A stretch of DNA of 64,000 nucleotides, from NCBI GenBank assembly GCA_933207985.1, contig OW240912.1, positions 365,382,409-365,446,408 on the forward strand, read 5' to 3'. Made by a program: the position numbers and the translations under genes. The notes beneath the pieces are model-generated. The model was not told where the DNA came from, searched no databases, and saw only the letters and a list, made by a program, of their open reading frames with translations. The stretch is from Pelobates cultripes. Lineage: Eukaryota; Chordata; Amphibia; Anura; Pelobatidae. Positions 55,448-64,000 of this stretch are shown here, piece by piece (the stretch's first letter is position 1; each line of letters starts with the position of its first letter).

Positions 55448-56771
55448 ATTTGCATGTTGACTAATCACACACACAAAGACGGTCCATAAATAATTCAAGG
55501 CAGGTCCTGGTGCAAACATCAGAAGATGAATCCAGCTTTGAAATTTGGTAGCATATTTTGTACACAGAAAATACTAGATTTGTGCAAAAGCGTGATTGAG
55601 CCAGTTCATCCAAATCAAGTTCCTTTTAATCAAAACGTAAATCCATCCTGGAAGTTACGTGTGGAATCTTATTCAATGAGTCCACAGATAAATACCTGAT
55701 TAATCTATTTGTTCAAACATACTTTTGCAACTTCTGTAATGACACACATTTGAAATCTCCCTAGCCATCACAAAGTGTGATCTCTAATTATTATCTGCAA
55801 CAATCTACAATGCTCTACAACGATCTATAATCTTCTAAAAAATATGAGATTGTGATTGAAAATGGTATGCAAGCAATACCCAATATTCCATGCTCTTAAG
55901 AAATGCTTTATAAATGCATTACAATGATCATGATAAAACAATTCAGTATCCAGTGATCAATTCAGCGTTACCACGTTAATATTCAAGATTCCATAAAGCT
56001 TAGCAGTCTGACCTGAAAACTCTTCTTGTCTTGGCAGTCTGCTAATGATTTGTCATATATGAACTATCGGTTTTTATCTTCCTGAAGTGCAGTCAAGATA
56101 ATACAGAACTTTTAGTACACACTGAATAACGTAATTACTCACCTCCTGAATGGGCCAAGAGTCAATGTCAGTTGCAAGCTGGACTTCGCAAGTATTCATC
56201 TGCTTTTCTTTTCCCTTGTTTTCACAAAGCACATCTAGGATTTTAGTTCTGTTGTTGTTTTTAATCAAACCTCAAAGCTAACTATTTAAATATATTGCAG
56301 AAATTGAATACGTCTAGAAAATATGACAAATTGATTAAAATTAATTATGCTGAATGTGGTGCTGTTATAACCCAAAATAAAATGAGAACTTTAGTAAGTG
56401 GTACATATTTAAAAACCCAACAACCATAAATAGCGATGGGCTTGATAGTTGTGACACACACATTATACGTAATCAAATCATACATGCAGTGATACCAAAA
56501 CCTAAATTATAACATCAAAACACAATAGTGCAGATCAACCTAACACATAGTAAGTTCCTTATGAATGTCCTTATTGGTGTCTTGTTATCTGCCTAACCTA
56601 AGTCCTTTCAGCGACCATAAGTGACACTGTGGGTCATTTTATTGTCATTACTGCAGTATCTTAACATATATCAAGCACTGTTCTGCTGTGATTGAGTGCA
56701 TTGCAATGCAAACACAGGACATTATTAATTAATTTAAATGAAAATTAACTTATTGAATGCGAATTATAGGT
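55448..56771. other. No gene seen
   Basis: AT-rich spacer, no recognised repeat or coding element. Confidence 0.45.
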
Positions 56772-56779
56772 TATGTTGT

Positions 56780-57700
56780 CAGGGTCGGCCGTCCATAGGA
56801 CAGACTGGAGCCATTGGGTTAGGGGCCAGGCTGCCTCTGCTGCATATTTATATGCAGCAAAGGTGGCTCTATAATCATCAGGGCAGACTGACCTGTCGAG
56901 TCCTCGACCCAACACCAGGAGGGGGCCCTCCACTCATTCTGCTCAGAGAGCCTTCATGTCTGCAGCTCCGCTGAGTGTGAGCTGCAGACTATGTGATGGA
57001 GGTCTCGCAAGCTCCCAGAGTGTTGCCGCGGGTTTGCACGGCAACGCTCTGACCGGAGCTCGCGAGAACTTGAACACATGGTCTGCAGCTCACACCCGGC
57101 GGAGCTGCAGACTGCAAAGCGATTTTATTGGACCATCAGGGAAAAGATATGTCAATATTGGGAGGCCTGTCACAGCCTCCCAACAACCTGCGCAACCCCA
57201 CAGCCTATCCCATACACTCCAGTAGTATGCTGTAATTCGTTCTTACAATAGAAAGGCTACTTTGTTGCTAATTTAATATTCTACTCTGCAAAGAACTCCC
57301 CATGTTTAAACAATTTAACTAATGAATGAATGTTAGCTGTAAACTTTGCTATCTTTTCAGTATTTTTTTTACTTCATCCCCACACCCTGTCCCCAACACC
57401 CTGCCCCTTAACACCCTGCCCCCCCACACCTTGTCCCCCACAGCCTTCTCCCACACACCCTGCCCCCAGCATGCACCATCATGCCCTGTCCTCAACACTC
57501 TGCCTCCTCCACACCCTGCCCTCCACAGCCTGCACCCCTACCCCTGCTACCCCACAGCCTGCTACCCCACATTCTGCAGACATTGCATTCACTACACACA
57601 CTTTGTAACATAATGGATGTTGGTGTGCTTTTGGTGCGGGGAGGGGGAGGCAGCATTTCATCTTTGGATCCAGGCAGCACAACGTCTTGGGCCGGCCCTG
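56780..57700. mobile_element. Non-autonomous hAT, 921 bp, perfect 8-bp duplication
   Basis: Ends CAGGGTCGGCC and GGGCCGGCCCTG are flanked by TATGTTGT on both sides (56772-56779 and 57701-57708). The left part contains a 170-bp foldback: TCTGCAGCTCCGCTGAGTGT, GAGCTGCAGACTATGTG faces CACATGGTCTGCAGCTCACA, CCCGGCGGAGCTGCAGAC (56958-57116). The middle (57216-57365) is a 150-bp segment also found at 58953-59108. The right part is a C-rich tract (CACCCTGCCCCCAACAC units, 57380-57560). There is no transposase. Confidence 0.92.
57216..57368 (+). repeat. Direct repeat copy A (inside hAT)
   Basis: ACTCCAGTAGTATGCTGTAA to GCTATCTTTTCAGTA matches copy B at 58953 with only a few substitutions and small indels over about 150 bases. 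Confidence 0.9.
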
Positions 57701-58350
57701 TATGTTGTAATAATTATCAAAAATATCTCACGCAAGCTTGTTTTCTGTCTTAACTGTTGATTATTGAGTCCCCCAAAAAGATCCCAGATATTTTTTACAT
57801 TTAAATAACAATGTCTCAACAATAACGTACAATTTGGAAGTACGCACATTAAATAGTGACTAATACTAGAAAAATAGAGAATGAATTAAAAAAAAGATGT
57901 GAACGTGGTATTAATACAATGTGAATTATAGTTGTGTGTCTGTGAAATTATGTATCAGAATGTATAGAAATGTATCAGGATGGGGGTATATTGATGACAT
58001 ATCTGAGGGATTGAGTAAAATCATGGTCAAAGACAGAGAAAATTTATTTTATAAAATAACCCCTTTCCTAAATACTCCTCCATCTTTGCATTCTGCTGGC
58101 TTTTTGGGAATCTCCATTTCAAGATACCAGCATATTCTTTACAAATACTCATGAGCAGGAACACTTTGAATTATTTTGTTTATTTTTATTTATGTATTTA
58201 TATTTTTTATGCTACGTCAACTGTTCTTAAAATGCAATTTATTGTTCAAAGTTGTTTTCTGAACCAGCAAAGTTTTCAAGATATGCATCTTTGCATATGC
58301 ATATGAGTATGAATAACTCAGCAATGATCTTTGCATATTTTTAAAATAAA

Positions 58351-58376
58351 TATTATTATTATTATTATTATTATTT
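58351..58376. repeat. (ATT)n microsatellite
   Basis: Eight ATT units. The preceding CATATTTTTAAAATAAAT does not show the L2 tail wording, so I leave it as a plain microsatellite. Confidence 0.9.
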
Positions 58377-58952
58377 TATATGTGAATTACATTACTGTCC
58401 TTCTCTGACAATAATGTAGTGCAGTTACACTATTGTACCGTAATTACTTATTTTTGTTTAATAGGACGATTTCCCTTATGCGAAACATTGGAGTTTAATG
58501 CACTAGCACAATACTTTTTGTAATAACTTCTCTCAAAGACCTTGTGCGGGGCAGGAAAGATGAACCCGTTACAGTGAATCTGTTAGAAAAACTTCACAAA
58601 TGGGTTAGAAAATAAAGGTTCTTTGCTGTGAGCATTCTAATTTGTTTAGTCTTATTTATCTTTTTTAAGCAAATCTGGGTACATTTGCATGATCTCTATC
58701 TCTTCATCTACGAACTGCAAACAGACTACAAACTTGAATCAAAGACATTTTCCCCAGTACAAAGCTTTTTATAAGGAGAAAAATAAACAAGAAGACAGCT
58801 GTGACAATAATATACCCATCTCCCAATATTTTTTTTTCTCCCTGTGTCCATCTTTATGTTCTAATTCTCTCACTTACAAATTCTTGGACTTTAAGTCATT
58901 TACTAAAATGATTAGACTTTTAAAATGTATCTTATAAGTTGAAATTTCCTTA

Positions 58953-59110
58953 ACTCCAGTAGTATGCTGTAATTCGTTTTTAGAATACAAAGGCTACTTT
59001 GTTGCTATTTTAATATTCTACTCTGCAAAGAACTCCCCATGTTTAAACAATTTAACTAATGAATGAATGTTAGCTGTAAACTTTGCTATCTTTTCAGTAA
59101 TTTTTTTTTT
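58953..59110 (+). repeat. Direct repeat copy B (outside hAT)
   Basis: About 150 bases nearly identical to 57216-57368, including CTCTGCAAAGAACTCCCCAT and AATGAATGAATGTTAGCTGT. It ends in a T-rich run (59101-59118). The flanks on both sides are unrelated to those of copy A. Confidence 0.9.
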
Positions 59111-59479
59111 TTTTTTTGAAGTGCATATGTTTTCCATGGGGACCAGATAAAAAACACAAGAGATACATAGATAATATAAAGAATCCAAAACAATGTTATG
59201 TTGTAACCATACAGAATATACTGAGCGTGGGAATATTTTCATCTGTGCCCCAGAAAGTCCTGTTCGTAGATCTCATTGGGAATTTACACAGGAAATAGTA
59301 CATATGAAGAAAGAGTTTCAAATTCTCAGAATCAAAGGTGAAATACAAAAAAAAATAAGGTTGTGGTAGAAGGCAAGACGCAGGACGCAATTCCTGAACA
59401 AGGAAATATTATAATAACCTTGTAAGCTTTAGCACAATAACATGTCTTGAAAAAGTTGCTATTTCACAAATTAAAAAAA

Positions 59480-59540
59480 AAAAACGAGGAAGGCTGAACT
59501 TGATGGACGCAAGTCTCTTTTCAGCTATGTAACTATGATA
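59480..59540 (+). mobile_element. LINE 3'-end scrap (CR1/L2 group)
   Basis: GAGGAAGGCTGAACTTGATG, GACGCAAGTCTCTTTTCAGC and TATGTAACTATG match the tail at 8430-8490. A poly(A) run precedes it. Confidence 0.7.
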
Positions 59541-60466
59541 GCTTTAAACTCTTATTGACAAAGGCAAGCCACGAGCAGGAGTAGCAGGCTTTTCTTTGTT
59601 ACTGGGACTGCACATTTTGTGAAGTTCAACTCCCATGATGCTGAGCCATCCATTAGAATGACAAAGAAATATAGTGGCCACAGGAAAAAAAGATGGCAGA
59701 GTGTGCAAGGACTTGTTATGGCTACATTAATAAGTCAGGAAAAGGCTCCCTTTGTTATCTAATGCACTAGCTTTCATACTCAAATATTTCATGAGTTGGC
59801 ACAGGGGAGGGCTGCCATGTTTTGGCCTTGGTGGGAGCTATTACTAGTGAATGGTCTTGTTTTACAGACGACATATAGACCTCAGGGTAGATGGTCATTT
59901 TTACATAGAGCATGAAATATATATATATATAGATCAGACAGATGGAAGCTGTTGGAGTTGCAAGGTATGAAATCATATGTCACTGCATGACCTGCACAGT
60001 ATTCTCAGAGCTCTGTTTATGCCTAAGAGACATTGTTTCCCATGACTTCTCTGTTACCAGTGAAAACCAGTGGATGTTGTGAGTGTCACTAGCAATGCCT
60101 CGTGTCACCCTTCGGTCAATTGTAAACACCTCCAGGGACGTCATGCATACTCATCATAATTTGGCAGCTTGGTCACCTCCACTGGGACATATCCTGGTGG
60201 GCCAGTGCTGCCTAACTCCTGCAGTGCTCTGCCAATAGACATCCCAACATACCTCCTGATATTTAATCCACAGAAGAAAAGTATATTACACTTGCCTTAT
60301 ATTATTAATGTTGCAATAATAAAGTAAGTGGAAGTAAGAATGTACATGCCTAGTTAGAATATGGGGAAGATGGCAGCTGCTAAGCTAACCTTACTGTCTA
60401 ACCCACTGTCAATCCGGCTAAACATCTACGAGTTGGATGCAAAGTTACACCAAATAGAACTTATAT

Positions 60467-60823
60467 TTGGACCCTAATTCAATGTCCGGCCATGCAAACC
60501 ATTCAGGACATGCAGAAAGTGCTACCCAATTAAATAAAGTTAACATAAGTATAGAGCCTGTGCCCAATGGTATTCATTTCCAAACTGCTGTTTTTAATTT
60601 TTCACATCATGTTTGTAACTGGATCAGAGAAGAATTAAGATCCCACATGGTGCTTTTTATTGTTCTCATTGGGGTGGTGAATAGTGTCAAGCAAGTTCAC
60701 TTTATGATTAATTCTGCTCTGCACAGGACCTTCATACTGGTGGCTGCCATATTATATCTTATTGCAGTGACACATGATCACTATCTTCCTGTTGATCACA
60801 AGTGCTTTTATATTATCAGTTAA
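60467..60823 (+). CDS. Unrecognised open frame, 118 codons
   Basis: I do not recognise this frame. It starts MDPNSMSGHANHSGHAESAT (the second Met is a possible start) and has two hydrophobic stretches, around SHMVLFIVLIGVVNSV (residues about 59-74) and TFILVAAILYLIAVT (about 88-102), then a His-rich end. Length without stops in AT-rich DNA is suggestive but not decisive. No polyadenylation signal or clear promoter is apparent close by. It might be a decayed exon of a membrane protein gene, or chance. Confidence 0.15.
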   Translation: MDPNSMSGHANHSGHAESATQLNKVNISIEPVPNGIHFQTAVFNFSHHVCNWIREELRSHMVLFIVLIGVVNSVKQVHFMINSALHRTFILVAAILYLIAVTHDHYLPVDHKCFYIIS

Positions 60824-62594
60824 CACAGTCAAATAGTTGATAAAATTGCACTCAAGAATTGATAACGTAACCCAGAGGACATTTAAGAATTATGGGTAAA
60901 TATAGCCTGACAATAAAAACGGAGCTTGACCTAAGCTTCACCCATTGAATGTCTTCTACAGTACTGTACACAGACTAAGTCTATGAACTCTACCCTCTAA
61001 TGCTGTAAGCCAATGAGAGACTTAGGAGAGAAGGCAATTTGCCTTAATGTAACATTGGAAATTATTTCTAAGAGCAGACTGGGCATGCCTAAAGTCAAGA
61101 TCTTGACATACTCAATTCCTTTCAACAGCTTCTCCAGACAGCTATCAATCATGGAGGGGAGGAAACTGCATAACTGGATTAATTAAAGAAACAAATGCAA
61201 TACAGTTCTTCTAACATTAACTATTGCAATAGACTTGTTTTATTATTTTTATAATATCTGTAATATTGTATTATTGCAAAAATATTCTGACATTCTATTA
61301 CTTTACAATTACGGTAGAAAAGGAACTGTGATTGTGGTATGCTCCATGCTTCAACACTACATTCTAAATATATAAATCTATAGTACTGAATTTTATTAGC
61401 CATGATATACACAATGATATATAAACAGACTTTTACTATTTATGTTAAATAAAATATCTACGCATGTGTGGGAGAAAACAAAAAATGTTGAAAGATTTTC
61501 ATGCATCAGAACTTCTGTTTTCAGAAGTATGACCTCCTAAAAATGTAATTTTCTTTTAACGATTAACTGGTTTTCCATAAACATTCACACAGTTTAAAAA
61601 ATAAATGTAAAAAAAACCTCTATAATTTTTTTTAATTACAATTTTACTCACAAATAACAAGTTTGAAAGACACTCAAAACACAAAAACACTGAAACTTAT
61701 ATTACAAACATATAAAAATAGTCCCTTCCTACTGAACAACAGGTATTTATATCATTAATTTTATTATATTTTACAATAAACCTAAATTCCTTTTATCACT
61801 GGTTATTTTTGTTAAAACAATTTAATATAACCCAAAAGAGAACATGCATTTGTTTATTTTTGCATGCTTTCTGTGATGGTATATAAAATGCTGTTCTGCA
61901 GCCTTTGCAAGCCCTCCTCTATATCCCATGTACATGCTTTAAGTGTATGCCAGAGAATACACCAATCACAGGCTTCCCATAGAGAAGCATCTGTGCTGAA
62001 GCCGCAAGGCACTCACGTGATAGCGTCCTTTCTATGTTTTTCAATGCACTGTAGTACAGCCCATGGAAAAGGGTAAAGGCAAGTTTGCTCTAACCCAGCA
62101 TGACTTCCACTATTGTTAGCTCGATTTAGCTAAAGGAATTGGAAGAAACCTTCCCCGGCTGTTTGATTGAAAGCTGAGGGAGGTGTTTCACTGTAGTTTT
62201 ATGAATCTGTTGATTTCTATTTAACTGTAACAAATATGACATACTACAGACACATAACACATTTCATAAAGCAAGCTAAAGTGTTTATGTGTCTGAAGTA
62301 TTCCATTAAAAATCTAAAATCCAAAAAACCCAGAGGGACTCAATACAGTAGAACTAAAATGCTCTCTGGAATACAGATTATTAGGAGTTTGCAATTTATG
62401 TTGATCAAGATGTCCAAAGAACATTTGTCAAGCATTAATTGTTCACATTTGCTGAGGCATTTAACTCACATAAAAAAACTTACCACCCCAACTCATCAGG
62501 ACAGGATTCCAAGTCCCCTTCAAACAGAAGTGCTAGGACCAGTGGTCCCAAATCGTCTGACCTCCTAACCCATAATAAAAGATAGATCATTATA

Positions 62595-63765
62595 AGGATG
62601 AACAACAGAGCTGTGACCACTTTTAGCATCGCCACTTTTAGCAAGAAGCAGCCAAATTCTCAGTGAATTAACTCCCTTTATGACCTGAGGGGTCTTAAAG
62701 CTCCCCAATACTTCTCCCTGACTCAAGATCCTCAGTCTGCAGGCCAGGATGCTCTTTATCAAATTTAGAACTTTGATCTGAGGTATGCGTTCCCTCCCCT
62801 AACTGTAATCCCATGCCTACTGAGAAAGATATGTAAGGAAAAGAAGATGCTAATTGCCATAATACCAATTTGGCCAAGAAGACTTTGGTATTCATTCCTT
62901 ATCAAGATATCTCTAACTTCACATTGTCTGTTCATCACAACCCATCAAAATGAAAGCAAGAGGCATGGCTCTTGAAAGGAGAAGCCCTCCAAAACCAAGG
63001 ATTTTCTGATGCTGTGCTAAATACTCTTCTGAAATCTAGAAAAACCTCAATCTCTTCCTGCTATTATTGCATTTGGTAGACCTTCTAGTTTTTGGCTGAA
63101 GAAAAATAATTTCTTTATTTTAAACATTCTCACCTACAGATGCTAGTATTTCTCCTGCATGGACTGGAAACAGGCCTAAGCCTGAGCACTTTAAAAGTCC
63201 ATTCCTCAACCCTCTCAGCCATCTGCAGCACACCTTGGGCTTCAGATCATATGATTTCCAGGTTCTCCTCCCTGGAAGTTACCTATGGTTTTCTAAACTT
63301 TGACAGAACTTCCTTTTGTTTCTTTACATGACATCAGTAAATAAGTTTTGACTTGTAAAGCTCTATTTTTTATTGCAATCACTACAGCTAAACATATCTG
63401 TCTGGACTCATGACAGAGTGATTTTGAAACCCAGACATTATTTCCTTCCTAAGGTAGTCTCAGATTTTCACCTCATTCAAGAAGTGGTACTACCCTAATT
63501 TTTTTCCTGATCCCCAATCTTCAATGGAAATTAAACTCCATGAATTAGAGGTGAGAGAAAGCCATATTTCTAAAGAATTTAGGAAATCCAATTGCTTATT
63601 TGTTCCTCCTACAGGAACCCGAAAAGGTGAGGCAGGTTCTTTGTCCACCTTAAGACACTGGATTGCAGTAGTTATCTCAGAAGCATATCGCCAGAAAAAC
63701 TATTCTCCTCTGGATAAGCTATTATTCATGGCAGCATCAGTCTCCCTCCCTTCATTAATTTGACT
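62595..63765 (+). pseudogene. DIRS tyrosine-recombinase region, decayed
   Basis: The plus strand reads in fragments: ALYQI.NFDLRYAFPPLTVI and IPIWPRRLWYS (62745-62890), the end of the DIRS RT/RNase H protein; then DAVLNTLLKSRKTSIS (63010), FLLHGLETGLSLSTLKVHSS (63145-63205) and, after more frame breaks, ISKEFRKSNCLFVPPTGTRK, STLRHWIAVVISEAYRQKN (63570-63710), from the tyrosine recombinase. The conserved HxxR part is not intact. The order RT, RNase H, recombinase matches DIRS. There are many stops, so it is inactive. Whether it is related to the fragment at 1-420 cannot be told, as the two cover different parts. Confidence 0.75.
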
Positions 63766-63930
63766 TTAAAACAGGCTGCTGTATAGGAGAAGGAGGGATC
63801 TTTTATGCATGCAGTCTTTTAATTAAATTTCAATTTCATGTCCTGATTGGTATGGGTGTGGAGCAACCCATAAGAGATGCTGCCATAAATAATAGCCAGG
63901 AAAAGAAAATTATGGTTAGTATGACAGACT

Positions 63931-64000
63931 TACTGAGACACACTCACTGACACACACACACACACTCACTGACAGACACATTTACTGAGACACACTCACT
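63931..64000. repeat. CA-rich minisatellite, cut by window end
   Basis: ACTGAGACACACTCACTGAC and CACACACACACACTCACTGA units, the same unit family as in the hATs at 46055, 47255 and 54810. It may be the inside of another such hAT lying beyond the window. Confidence 0.8.

Larger units (their letters stand above)
57709..62594. other. No confirmed gene; spacer with small repeats
   Basis: Mostly AT-rich sequence. It holds direct repeat copy B (58953-59110), an (ATT)n tract, a LINE tail scrap (59480-59540), a short (AT)n at 59919-59931, and one open frame noted separately (60467-60823). I recognise nothing else on either strand. Confidence 0.4.

Noticed and set aside
63931..64000. Ninth minisatellite-bearing hAT
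   Set aside because: Only the array is in the window; no terminus or duplication can be seen.

Overview
This is vertebrate nuclear DNA, most likely from a frog or toad. It is AT-rich and gene-poor. I cannot support any host protein-coding gene, rRNA or tRNA in it. The organism guess rests on the repeat content: chromodomain Ty3/gypsy elements, DIRS, a Penelope-like element with a GIY-YIG domain, CR1/L2, RTE and L1 LINEs, many hAT insertions, and TTAA-flanked palindromic MITEs with ends reading roughly TTAAAGGACACTATAG, which I associate with anuran genomes. A run of exactly 100 N (23301-23400) marks a draft-assembly gap. The window reads as an intergenic or long-intron tract built by layered transposition.

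Layout. 1-420: DIRS reverse-transcriptase fragment (minus). 1.6-5.3 kb: palindromic TTAA MITEs and a short hAT element. 6.99-7.65 kb: chromovirus-type LTR (minus). 8.96-11.68 kb: hAT element with a decayed ZBED/Buster-like transposase, an internal minisatellite and a telomere-like block. 12.49-16.12 kb: a young chromovirus with two 534-bp LTRs differing at three positions, but lacking gag and most of the reverse transcriptase. 16.97-18.89 kb: L2-like LINE (minus). 19.38-20.97 kb: minisatellite-bearing hAT nested in a MITE. 21.84-23.3 kb: CR1-like LINE (minus), then the gap and a Tc1-like remnant. 27.3-28.2 kb: candidate LTR (minus). 28.4-30.4 kb: two complete TTAA MITEs. 31.0-38.4 kb: CR1-like LINE, Penelope-like element and RTE-like LINE in a row on the plus strand. 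38.4-42.8 kb: L1-type LINE (minus) interrupted by a near-perfect 323-bp palindromic hAT. 45.6-48.1 kb: nested minisatellite-bearing hATs. 49.8-52.1 kb: retrovirus-like LTR and leader. 53-57.7 kb: three more hATs with perfect 8-bp target duplications. 62.6-63.8 kb: DIRS tyrosine-recombinase remnant (plus), ending in another minisatellite.

The parts do not form one pathway; they record who inserted into whom. For eight hAT insertions I could read both ends and the 8-bp target-site duplication from the sequence (five perfect, three with one mismatch). I found no undescribed multi-gene system. The most unusual items are the recently inserted but gutted chromovirus carrying about 320 bp of unrelated sequence, the hAT copies with internal expandable arrays, the giant foldback hAT, a tail segment shared by a LINE and the Penelope-like element, and a 150-bp segment present both inside a hAT and 1.7 kb away.
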